In this document: positions 1 to 6,660 of the stretch, piece after piece
How the letters are laid out: each line of letters begins with the position of its first letter
How positions within the stretch are numbered: the first letter of the stretch is position 1
Origin: an uncultured Lachnospiraceae bacterium
GTDB lineage: Bacteria > Bacillota > Clostridia > Lachnospirales > Lachnospiraceae
Assembly: GCA_947628025.1 (NCBI GenBank)
Contig: CANQYH010000014.1
Location: 1 to 22,339, forward strand
Length of the DNA: 22,339 nucleotides
Reading direction: 5' to 3'
The notes under the pieces: generated by a model
Told to the model about the DNA's origin: nothing
The model's database searches: none
The model's input: the letters and a program-made list of their open reading frames with translations, nothing else
Program-made: the position numbers and the translations under genes

Positions 1-258
1 GAACTGCGCCTCGTCCACGATCACGCAGTCATAGGCCTGTATCTCCTCATCCGCCATGGCCGTCAGCTGTTCCAAAAGGATCCCGTCCTTTTCCAATCCG
101 ATCCGGGATCGTATGGTGTAATCCCCGTCCCGGGAATCCATCCTGGGCTTTACCAGCAGCGCCTGCTTCCCTCTCTCATAATAGTTATACTCCACCATCA
201 GGGCATTGGCCGTCTTGGAACTGCCCATCGCGCCGTAGCGAAAATACAATTTAGCCAT
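1..258 (-). CDS. tdk: Thymidine kinase, N-terminal part (cut by window edge)
   Basis: Phosphorylates thymidine to dTMP with ATP in the cytoplasmic nucleotide salvage pathway. The first 86 residues are visible and continue past position 1. The start MAKLYFRYGAMGSSKT contains the type II thymidine kinase Walker A loop (GAMGSSKT, residues 9-16). The segment ends in the Walker B-like VIVDEAQF (about 79-86), where the family has DEAQF. The lasso and zinc-binding C-terminal part lies outside the window. The ATG at 256-258 is preceded by AGAGGA at a normal distance. The gene lies 64 bp downstream of the DUF5721-like gene on the same strand and is probably co-transcribed with it. Family assignment is firm; completeness cannot be judged. 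Confidence 0.93.
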   Translation of the reverse strand, partial: MAKLYFRYGAMGSSKTANALMVEYNYYERGKQALLVKPRMDSRDGDYTIRSRIGLEKDGILLEQLTAMADEEIQAYDCVIVDEAQF

Positions 259-322
259 CGTAATGTCCTCTCTTCCGTTCTTTTCAATAAAAGCGGCGAT
301 CCTCTGCGGTTCGATCCGCCCG

Positions 323-820
323 TCACGCGCGGACAAACGGGATCCCGCCTCTTTTCAGGAAACCAGCCGCTGCGTCGTCCCACCCCTGTTCCAGGGAACG
401 GTCCATGGAAAATACATTGACGGACGTCCCCGTGACGCAGGAGATCCGGCCGTCCTCATAACGGATATTGAGATAAAGCCCCCGGATCTGTTCCGCTTTC
501 AGGCCAAAACTCCCGCTCTGCGTGAACCGTTCCACCGCCTGCGGAGGCAGCTGCAGCACGATCTGGAAGCTTTCCGGCAGGCGCTTCCCTTTGATCAGAG
601 AAAAACAGTACGACTTTACCATCGCCCAGGCGGAATATTCTTCGATCCTGCCCAGTTCCAGCTCCTGATCGGAAAAATATCCCTGCCGGATCCTGCCGTC
701 CACATGGAACGAATTGAACGTCACGACCGTGGCTTCCCGCAGCAGGAATTTGTCAAACAACGTCCCGACAAACAGCTCTGACGTAAATTTTTTCTGGTCC
801 TCGATCTCAAGCGCAACCAT
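323..820 (-). CDS. DUF5721-like protein of unknown function
   Basis: A 165-residue soluble protein beginning MVALEIEDQKKFTSELFVG. It resembles the DUF5721 family as I remember it from Lachnospiraceae; no function is known to me. An N-terminal core (TFDKFLLREATVVTFNSFHVDG-type pattern, about residues 20-45) is followed by a mixed alpha/beta region. There is no signal peptide or membrane segment. The reading frame is open 33 bases further upstream, but the ATG at 818-820 is chosen because AAAGGAGG sits about 8 bases before it. The gene precedes thymidine kinase on the same strand with a 64-bp gap, which hints at shared transcription but does not reveal a role. The family call rests on memory of the pattern, so I am moderately sure. 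Confidence 0.75.
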   Translation of the reverse strand: MVALEIEDQKKFTSELFVGTLFDKFLLREATVVTFNSFHVDGRIRQGYFSDQELELGRIEEYSAWAMVKSYCFSLIKGKRLPESFQIVLQLPPQAVERFTQSGSFGLKAEQIRGLYLNIRYEDGRISCVTGTSVNVFSMDRSLEQGWDDAAAGFLKRGGIPFVRA

Positions 821-860
821 CCGTACCGCCTCCTTTCGCGCCTCTTCCCGCACGCTTTCT

Positions 861-889
861 ATCTTATCCTATCTGTCCCGTCATTGCAA
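861..889 (-). promoter_or_regulatory. Candidate promoter for the DUF5721-tdk unit
   Basis: On the minus strand, TTGCAA (884-889) and TAAGAT (861-866) are separated by exactly 17 bases and lie about 40 bp upstream of the DUF5721-like start. Each hexamer matches the sigma-A consensus at four of six positions, so this is plausible but not strong. Confidence 0.4.
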
Positions 890-967
890 GTCCCAAAATC
901 AGAAACGCCGGACCGCCTCTTTTTCGCCGAAAAATCCGGCTCCGCGCTTTCCCTTTCCAAAAGATTG

Positions 968-976
968 TGCTATGAT
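968..976 (+). promoter_or_regulatory. Candidate extended -10 promoter for the M18 aminopeptidase
   Basis: TGCTATGAT gives an extended -10 (TG-n-TATGAT), with the hexamer at 971-976. It lies 65 bp before the aminopeptidase start. No good -35 is visible at 17 bases (tttccc), which is usual for extended -10 promoters. Confidence 0.45.
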
Positions 977-1040
977 GGAACCGGACGCGGGAAACGAAAC
1001 GCCCGCCTGCGCAATGCAAAATAAAAAGGAGAGTTTCATC

Positions 1041-2336
1041 ATGAATCAGAATTCTTATCTGGAGGGACTGGAGGAACTGCTGAAAGCCGGCGTCTCCCCC
1101 TATCACTGCGTCCTGCACGCGGCCCGGATACTGAAAGAAGCCGGTTTTTCAGAACTGGCGCTTACGGGAGACTGGGATCTGAAACCGGGACACGGTTATT
1201 TTCTGCCTTTGTTTGACTCGACGCTGGCCGCCTTTACGATCGGAGAACATCTGACCGGGCGGCCCGTCCTGCGCATGGAAGCCGCCCACACCGACTGGCC
1301 GTGCATGCGGATCAAGCCCTCGCCGGAGGTGGCCTCCAACCGCTACGGCAAGCTGAACGCGGAGGTCTACGGCTCCCCCATCCTGAACACCTGGCTGGAC
1401 CGCCCTCTTTCCTTAGCCGGAAAGGTCAGCGCCGCGGGACCGGATCCGTTTCATCCCCAGATCCGCTTTGTCGATCTTAAAGACCCGCTGCTGGTCATCC
1501 CCAATCTGGCGGTCCATATGAACCGGGAGGTAAACGACGGCGTCAAGCTGAATCCACAGGTCGATCTTCTCCCGCTGATGACCATGATCACGGAGGACAC
1601 GGACAAGGACCGCTTCTTCCTGAACCGGCTGGCACAGGAAACGGACTGCGCGCCGGAAGAGATCCTGGACTACGAGCTCTGCGTTTACAACACGGAAGCG
1701 CCGGTCCTGACCGGGCTGAACCATGAATTTATCAGCTCGCCCCGTCTTGACAACCTGACATCCGTATACGCCTGTCTGACTGCGGTTACGGCAGGTTACA
1801 GGGACAACGGCATCAATCTGATCCTCCTCTACGACAACGAGGAGATCGGCAGCCGCACGAAGCAGGGCGCGCTCTCCAGCGTCACGGAACGGATGCTGGA
1901 AAAGCTGTTCCTCTCTCTGGGCTATGACCGCCGGACTTATCTGGATACCGTGATGGACGGATTCCTGCTGTCCATGGACGTGGCCCATGCGCTGCATCCC
2001 AACCATCCGGAAAAATGCGACATCAAGAACCAGATCTGCCCGGGAGACGGCGTAACGCTCAAAATGTCCTCGAGCCAGAGCTACTCCACCGACGCCTCCT
2101 GCATCGGCGTCGTGGAAAGCCTCTGCCGGAGCAGAGAAATCCCCTACAAAAAATTCTCCAACCGCTCCGACATGCGCGGCGGCTCCACTCTGGGGGCTAT
2201 CTCTTCCGCCATGCTTTCCATAAGGACCGTGGATCTGGGCGTCGCGATCCTGGCCATGCACTCGTCCAGGGAACTGATGGCCCACAAAGACCAGGAAGCA
2301 CTGGACGCGCTGGCGGCCGCGTTCTTCCTCGCCTGA
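1041..2336 (+). CDS. M18 family metallo-aminopeptidase
   Basis: A cytoplasmic zinc aminopeptidase of the M18 (aspartyl aminopeptidase) family that removes N-terminal residues from peptides. The 431-residue length is normal. Metal-site motifs appear in family order: AAHTDWP (H83, D85), the bridging Asp in SSPRLDNL (D237), the catalytic/ligand glutamates in YDNEEIGS (E267, E268), SMDVAHALHP (D313), and a late His in AILAMHSSRE (about H407). Many M18 proteins have Ser where this one has Trp86 after HTD. The ATG at 1041 follows AAAAGGAGA; the same frame is open far upstream, but that part reads as antisense to the neighbour and lacks a ribosome site. It is one of only two plus-strand genes here, stands alone, and ends in a putative terminator. 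Substrate preference cannot be read from sequence. Confidence 0.95.
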   Translation: MNQNSYLEGLEELLKAGVSPYHCVLHAARILKEAGFSELALTGDWDLKPGHGYFLPLFDSTLAAFTIGEHLTGRPVLRMEAAHTDWPCMRIKPSPEVASNRYGKLNAEVYGSPILNTWLDRPLSLAGKVSAAGPDPFHPQIRFVDLKDPLLVIPNLAVHMNREVNDGVKLNPQVDLLPLMTMITEDTDKDRFFLNRLAQETDCAPEEILDYELCVYNTEAPVLTGLNHEFISSPRLDNLTSVYACLTAVTAGYRDNGINLILLYDNEEIGSRTKQGALSSVTERMLEKLFLSLGYDRRTYLDTVMDGFLLSMDVAHALHPNHPEKCDIKNQICPGDGVTLKMSSSQSYSTDASCIGVVESLCRSREIPYKKFSNRSDMRGGSTLGAISSAMLSIRTVDLGVAILAMHSSRELMAHKDQEALDALAAAFFLA

Positions 2337-2352
2337 CGATCCGAGCTGCCAG

Positions 2353-2430
2353 CGGCCGGCTATGGTCCTGCATGTATTGGAGCTTCCGATTTCCGATCTG
2401 CCGGGGATCCGCATGGCAGCCGGCCGTTTT
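2353..2430 (+). terminator. Putative terminator after the M18 gene
   Basis: CGGCCGGCT (2353-2361) is complementary to AGCCGGCCG (2418-2426), a perfect 9-bp GC-rich stem directly followed by TTTT (2427-2430). The loop is long (56 nt), so it is less typical than a compact terminator. It lies between convergent genes, where a terminator is expected. Confidence 0.45.
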
Positions 2431-2450
2431 CCCGCATAGAAATGATATCC

Positions 2451-2487
2451 AAAAGAAGCCTCCGGGGTCTATTCCTCGAAGGCTTCT
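2451..2487 (-). terminator. Putative terminator overlapping the end of the PPIC gene
   Basis: On the minus strand AGAAGCCT pairs with AGGCTTCT (8 bp, arms 2480-2487 and 2454-2461) and is followed by a short U run (2451-2454). The 18-nt loop contains the TAG stop of the lipoprotein gene, so the last codons form the upstream arm. Confidence 0.5.
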
Positions 2488-3419
2488 CGGTATAATTCAA
2501 AAAAATTGACCTGCGGTCTCGGATCGTTCGACGAAAAATGGATATCCGACCATACCTCATCGGAAAAGGCCGGCGTATTCTCCATCTCAAACTGCGAATA
2601 GATCTGCCGGAACAGCTGGTTCTTCCGCTCCTCATAGAGACGGGTCTTCCTGAGCGCCGTAGCCGCCGCGTCGTAATCGTCGACGCACTGGATGATATAA
2701 TACTGCCCGCCGCTTTCAACGAGCGGGCTGATCTCTCCCTCGGCCAGAGCAAAGGCCGCTTCTTCCACCGCCTGTTCCTCTTCCCCGCGGCCCATCGAGA
2801 TTTCCACTTCCTCCCGCTCGCTGACCTCCCTGGCCACCGCCGCGAAATCGCTGCCCTCCCGGTTCACTCTTTCCAGCGCATCCTCTGCCTCCTCCCGGTC
2901 GGAAAGCTGGATCATGCGCACGGTAATCACCTTGGCCTCGCTGTCGCTGACCTCCAGATCCACCTGGGACGTCAGTTCCTCCACCAGCTTATTGGCGCGG
3001 TAATAGTCCTGATACAGCGCCAGAGCCTCCTCGCGGGTAAGGCCCATATATTTAACCTCTTCATCCGAAAGGCTGTCAAAATAAGTATCCGCCAGAGACT
3101 GGATCCGTTCTTTCTCCGCGCTGGAAAGAACCATCTCCCTCTTGTCCGCCAGGAGATTGACAAGCTTCATATTCTGCATAAACTCCCGAATCTGGCTCAG
3201 CAGATAGGACTCGAACGTCTCGCCGCTTTCCAGGACCACATCCCAGAGAGCGTCTGTATAGACCTCTTCATAGCGATTCCGCTCCGTCGTCGCCACCATC
3301 ATGATCTGCGGTCTGGAATAATCCACTTCCACGGCCTCTTCCTCGGCAAAAGGGAATCCTGCCCCGCAGCCGGACAGCCAAAAGGCCGCCAGCAATAAAG
3401 CCAGCAAAAATCGTTTCAT
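2469..3419 (-). CDS. PPIC-type (parvulin) peptidyl-prolyl isomerase lipoprotein, PrsA-like
   Basis: A predicted extracellular, membrane-anchored foldase of 316 residues. The signal peptide MKRFLLALLLAAFWLSGC ends in a lipobox (LSGC), so Cys18 should be lipidated. A helical, charged N-terminal segment (about 35-160) resembles SurA/PrsA chaperone arms. A PPIC-like domain follows (about 163-248), with FAAVAREVSE and the late EGEISPLVESGGQYYII strand typical of parvulins. A charged tail follows. The family catalyses proline isomerisation and helps fold secreted proteins; whether this copy keeps catalytic activity is uncertain because the domain is divergent. The ATG at 3417-3419 follows AAAGGAAG. 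It lies 73 bp downstream of the DUF212 gene and probably ends the glgA transcript. Confidence 0.85.
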   Translation of the reverse strand: MKRFLLALLLAAFWLSGCGAGFPFAEEEAVEVDYSRPQIMMVATTERNRYEEVYTDALWDVVLESGETFESYLLSQIREFMQNMKLVNLLADKREMVLSSAEKERIQSLADTYFDSLSDEEVKYMGLTREEALALYQDYYRANKLVEELTSQVDLEVSDSEAKVITVRMIQLSDREEAEDALERVNREGSDFAAVAREVSEREEVEISMGRGEEEQAVEEAAFALAEGEISPLVESGGQYYIIQCVDDYDAAATALRKTRLYEERKNQLFRQIYSQFEMENTPAFSDEVWSDIHFSSNDPRPQVNFFELYREAFEE

Positions 3420-3492
3420 GAACCGCTTCCTTTCTTTTCCGCACGAAAAGCACCTGCCCGCGGCCTTTCGCGCAGGCAGATGCCATCCGACT

Positions 3493-3951
3493 CTAATACA
3501 ACAGATTCAGCAATACGGCGATCAATATCCCCAACAGCGCTCCGGCCAGCACCTGCAGCGGCGTATGGCCTACAAACTCTTTCAGCTTCTCCTGGACCTC
3601 CCGGCCGTTCAGCTTGAACCAGTCCTGTTCCACGATCAGGTTCAACAGCTTCGCCTGTTTGCCGGTCTCCTGCCGGACCCCGATCGCATCGTACATCACG
3701 ACCGAAGCCAGCACGAAGCTGACCGCGAATTCGAAAGAGCCCACGCCATAGCACAGCGCGGCCGAAACCGTCAGCGCGCAGACCGTGGACGAATGGGAAC
3801 TGGGCATACCGCCCGATCCCACCAGCCGTTCCGCGCGGAACGAACGATTTAATCCTACGTCGATCAGCGTCTTCAGCACCTGCGCGACGAGCCACCCGAC
3901 GACGGCGCTGACCAGCACCTGATTGCCCGTGATCTCATCCCAAATACGCAT
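3493..3951 (-). CDS. Divergent PAP2 / DUF212 (YuiD-like) membrane protein
   Basis: A 152-residue integral membrane protein of the divergent PAP2 (DUF212, YuiD) family. It has hydrophobic segments near residues 11-30, 57-90 and 132-151. The signature GGMPSSHSS (47-55) corresponds to the SxSSH phosphatase motif of PAP2 enzymes, and YDAIGVRQETGKQA (87-100) with the late FVGHTPLQV (126-134) are family hallmarks. PAP2 proteins dephosphorylate lipid phosphates, but the activity of this branch is not established to my knowledge. The ATG at 3949-3951 follows GAGGAAAA. It starts 40 bp after the glgA stop and is followed by the PPIC lipoprotein gene, suggesting an operon of convenience rather than a shared pathway. 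Confidence 0.9.
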   Translation of the reverse strand: MRIWDEITGNQVLVSAVVGWLVAQVLKTLIDVGLNRSFRAERLVGSGGMPSSHSSTVCALTVSAALCYGVGSFEFAVSFVLASVVMYDAIGVRQETGKQAKLLNLIVEQDWFKLNGREVQEKLKEFVGHTPLQVLAGALLGILIAVLLNLLY

Positions 3952-3991
3952 TGTTTTCCTCGCCTCTCTCCCACTCCATGGGGGCCTGAGG

Positions 3992-5434
3992 TCAGACCGT
4001 CAGTTCATCATACAGCTGCTGGTACCTGCGGGCCGACGTCCCCCAGGAGAAATCTTTCGCCATGGCCCTCGCCGCCATCGCGTTCCACTCTTCCGGTTTT
4101 TCCCGGTGAACCCGCTCCGCATAACGGATCGTATTCAGCATCTCGTGGGCATTATAATTGGCGAACGAAAAGCCGGTGCCGGTCCCCTCGTACTCGTTAT
4201 ACGGCTCCACCGTGTCCCTGAGCCCGCCCGTCTCGCGGACGATCGGGAGCGTCCCGTAGCGCAGTGCCATAAGCTGGCTCAGGCCGCAGGGCTCAAACAG
4301 AGACGGCATCAAAAACGCGTCGCAGGAAGCGTAGATCTTGTGGGACAGCGGATTCGAATAGGAAATATTCGCCGATACTTTTTCCGGGTACTTCATGGCG
4401 AAATACCGGAACGTATTTTCATAGCGCTCCTCGCCGGTCCCCAGCACCACCAGCTGGATATCGTCCTGGCACAGCTCCTCCATCATATACTGGATCAGAT
4501 CGAACCCTTTCTGGTCCGTCAGGCGGGAGACGATGCCGATCATCAGCACCTCGTCCTTTTCCTCCAGGCCCAGATCCTTTTGCAGGGCCCGCTTATTTTT
4601 GATCTTTTCTTTCCGGAAATTCCCGATGTCATAATTCTGGACGATGTACCTGTCCGTCTTAGGATCAAACTCGTCGTAATCAATCCCGTTGACGATCCCC
4701 CGCAGGCTGTTGGAACGGGCCCGCATCAGACCGTCCAGCCCCTCGCCGTAAAACGGCATCTTGATCTCTTCCGCATATGTGTCGCTGACCGTCGTGATCG
4801 CGTCGGCGTAGACGATGCCGCCTTTCAGGAGGTTGCCGTTGTTATAGGCCTCCAGCTTATCCGGCGTAAAGTAGTAATCCGAAAGCCCGGTGATCCGTTT
4901 GATCGTGTCGATGTTCCAGATGCCCTGGAATTTCAGGTTATGGATCGTGATCACCGACTTCATATCGCGGAAAAACGCTCCGCCGTGGAACCGGTCTTTC
5001 AGATAGACCGGGATCAGCCCCGTCTGCCAGTCGTGACAGTGGATCACATCCGGCTGGAATCCAATGACCGGCAGCGCCGACAGGGCCGCGTTGCAGAAAA
5101 ACGCAAATTTTTCCAGGTCGTACAGCCAGTCGCCGTAGGGAGCGTCCCCGTTGAAGTACCACTCATTATCAATAAAATAAAAGGTAACCCCCTCATACAC
5201 GTACTGCAGGATACCCACGTAACGGCTCTCCCCGATATAATCCATATAAAAGTAATCGACGGGCGCCAACGCGTCTTTCCACTCCTGCTTCATGCAGCGG
5301 TACTTGGGAATCATGACTCTTACATCGTATTTTTCCTTATCAAAGCATTTCGGCAGAGATCCGACCACGTCCGCCAGTCCCCCCGTCTTGATAAACGGCA
5401 CAGCCTCCGACGCCGCGAATAATATCTTCTTCAT
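3992..5434 (-). CDS. glgA: Glycogen synthase (ADP-glucose type)
   Basis: Adds glucose from ADP-glucose to the non-reducing end of alpha-1,4-glucan, making glycogen in the cytoplasm. The 480-residue length and two-domain GT-B fold match bacterial GlgA. The N-terminal GT5 domain carries KTGGLADVVGSLP (16-28), with the ADP-glucose-binding KTGGL, and HCHDWQTGL (132-140). The C-terminal domain has SRLTDQKGFD (303-312), the catalytic-site glutamate in SLFEPCGLSQ (E381) and ETGGLRDTV (401-409). The ATG at 5432-5434 follows a strong GAGGAGG. No other glycogen gene (glgB, glgC, glgD, glgP) is in the window, so glgA stands apart from the usual cluster. It lies downstream of spo0A, which may only be chance neighbourhood. 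Confidence 0.97.
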   Translation of the reverse strand: MKKILFAASEAVPFIKTGGLADVVGSLPKCFDKEKYDVRVMIPKYRCMKQEWKDALAPVDYFYMDYIGESRYVGILQYVYEGVTFYFIDNEWYFNGDAPYGDWLYDLEKFAFFCNAALSALPVIGFQPDVIHCHDWQTGLIPVYLKDRFHGGAFFRDMKSVITIHNLKFQGIWNIDTIKRITGLSDYYFTPDKLEAYNNGNLLKGGIVYADAITTVSDTYAEEIKMPFYGEGLDGLMRARSNSLRGIVNGIDYDEFDPKTDRYIVQNYDIGNFRKEKIKNKRALQKDLGLEEKDEVLMIGIVSRLTDQKGFDLIQYMMEELCQDDIQLVVLGTGEERYENTFRYFAMKYPEKVSANISYSNPLSHKIYASCDAFLMPSLFEPCGLSQLMALRYGTLPIVRETGGLRDTVEPYNEYEGTGTGFSFANYNAHEMLNTIRYAERVHREKPEEWNAMAARAMAKDFSWGTSARRYQQLYDELTV

Positions 5435-5471
5435 GAAAGCAACCTCCTCAAATAGAATCTACGCCTGATCC

Positions 5472-5477
5472 ATTATA
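5472..5477 (-). promoter_or_regulatory. Candidate -10 element upstream of glgA
   Basis: A perfect TATAAT on the minus strand lies 38 bp before the glgA start, in an AT-rich stretch between spo0A and glgA. The matching -35 position (AATTTC at 17 bases) is poor. The element overlaps a short palindrome, AGTAT-tgt-ATACT, that could be an operator. Weakly supported. Confidence 0.35.
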
Positions 5478-5584
5478 GTATACAATACTTTCCCGAAATT
5501 AGGAAGTAGAATCTTGGAGGTTTTGTATCGTTTTCCGGAAAAATTCTCCTTTCCGCCGCAAAATACCGGCGGTATCCCCAACGG

Positions 5585-6397
5585 CTACATCCGACGGTAC
5601 TCGAGGCGGATTTTGTCCGACAAAAGGGCGATAAACTCAGAGTTGGTCGGCTTGCCTTTCCCGTTGCTGACCGTATAGCCGAAGATCTCGTTGATCGTAT
5701 CCATCTTCCCCCGGCTCCAGGCCACCTCGATGGCGTGGCGGATCGCCCGCTCCACGCGGCTGGGCGTCGTCTGGTGCTTCTTGGCGATATTCGGATACAA
5801 AACTTTCGTGACGGAAGCCAGCATATCCTGGTCCTGCACGGAAGAAATGATCGCGTCCCGCAGGTACTGGTACCCTTTGATATGGGCCGGTACGCCGATC
5901 TCATGCAGGATTTGCGTCACGTCGTTTTCCAGGTTCTGCCGCATATACTCGTTCTGGCTCTCGTAAGGCTTGACCTTGCGGGTGCTGGGCAGGGCCACTC
6001 CTTTCGGGCGGACCGAATAGCTGGCCAGCCGCCGGATCTTATCGACGACTACTTCGCGGTTAAACGGTTTCATGATAAAATAACTGGCTCCCAGATGGAA
6101 CGCGTCGCCGGCCACATTCTCGCTGCCCGCGGCGGAAACCATTATGAAAGACGGCTGTTTCGTCAGTCTCTCCTCATGCTTTATCTTTTCCATGACGGTC
6201 AGTCCGTCCATTCCGGGCATAATAATGTCCAAGAGGACTACGTCTGGTTTGGTATTTACGATCATTTCGTAGGCGTCGTTCCCGTTCTCGGCCTTTCCTA
6301 CGACCTGGATCCCGTCTTCGGACGACAACATATCCTGAAGCAGTTCCAGCGTTTTAGGGTTGTCTTCTGCGATAGCTACGTTTAAAGTGGGTGTCAT
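5585..6397 (-). CDS. spo0A: Sporulation transcription factor Spo0A
   Basis: Master response regulator of endospore formation, activated by a phosphorelay or by orphan kinases. The 270 residues show a receiver domain (5-125) with acidic pocket E11/D12, phosphoacceptor D57 in VVLLDIIMPGMDG, and K110 in FIMKPF. The C-terminal Spo0A DNA-binding domain (about 155-270) has the strongly conserved recognition region TTPSRVERAIRHAIEVAWSR (210-229) and GKGKPTNSEFIALLSDKIR near the end. The frame is open 60 bases upstream, but the ATG at 6395-6397 follows AGGAGG at a good distance and gives the usual N-terminus. A sigma-A promoter and a 0A box lie just upstream, fitting autoregulation. Its presence marks the organism as a (potential) spore former. 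SpoIVB, the usual upstream neighbour, is not present here. Confidence 0.98.
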   Translation of the reverse strand: MTPTLNVAIAEDNPKTLELLQDMLSSEDGIQVVGKAENGNDAYEMIVNTKPDVVLLDIIMPGMDGLTVMEKIKHEERLTKQPSFIMVSAAGSENVAGDAFHLGASYFIMKPFNREVVVDKIRRLASYSVRPKGVALPSTRKVKPYESQNEYMRQNLENDVTQILHEIGVPAHIKGYQYLRDAIISSVQDQDMLASVTKVLYPNIAKKHQTTPSRVERAIRHAIEVAWSRGKMDTINEIFGYTVSNGKGKPTNSEFIALLSDKIRLEYRRM

Positions 6398-6427
6398 TTT
6401 TTGTCCTCCTTTTTTGTTGGTATTACG

Positions 6428-6457
6428 ATTATAAACTTGGGGAATTGCCGCTTGCAA
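6428..6457 (-). promoter_or_regulatory. spo0A promoter (sigma-A type)
   Basis: On the minus strand TTGCAA (6452-6457) and a perfect TATAAT (6428-6433) are separated by 18 bases, about 30 bp before the spo0A start. The region is AT-rich and follows the terminator of the upstream operon, so spo0A must have its own promoter here. Confidence 0.65.
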
Positions 6458-6474
6458 ATGGATTTTATCGCAAG

Positions 6475-6482
6475 TTTCGACA
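6475..6482 (-). promoter_or_regulatory. 0A box upstream of the spo0A promoter
   Basis: The minus strand reads TGTCGAAA, containing the TGTCGAA core bound by Spo0A~P. It lies about 18 bp upstream of the -35 element, a position suited to autoregulation. A single 7-mer can occur by chance, but its place in front of spo0A supports it. Confidence 0.6.
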
Positions 6483-6577
6483 CGAAAAGAGCAAAATACT
6501 GCACTATTTTTGGGTTTATATGCGATATTTTAAAAAAAATAGACTTTTTAGAAATTTTATTGCCGATCTGTGCAACA

Positions 6578-6612
6578 GAAAAACGGCCCAAAACGCCGTT
6601 ATTTTGGGCCGT
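6578..6612 (-). terminator. Strong intrinsic terminator of the Bce-like operon
   Basis: On the minus strand ACGGCCCAAAA pairs perfectly with TTTTGGGCCGT (11 bp, arms 6602-6612 and 6583-6593) around an 8-nt loop, followed by a U run. It lies about 50 bp after the permease stop codon. Confidence 0.9.
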
Positions 6613-6660
6613 CTGCCGTTATGTTATGTCAATGAAACGCAAATGCCGGAAAAAACTCTC

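Noticed and set aside
714..1040. Possible N-terminal extension of the M18 protein
   Set aside because: The extension overlaps the opposite-strand DUF5721-like gene and the promoter region, and a good ribosome site precedes the ATG at 1041.
1413..2414. Minus-strand open frame opposite the M18 aminopeptidase
   Set aside because: Antisense shadow of a gene with all M18 metal-site motifs.
3923..5422. Plus-strand open frame (499 codons) opposite glgA
   Set aside because: Shadow of a well-supported glycogen synthase with no family features of its own.
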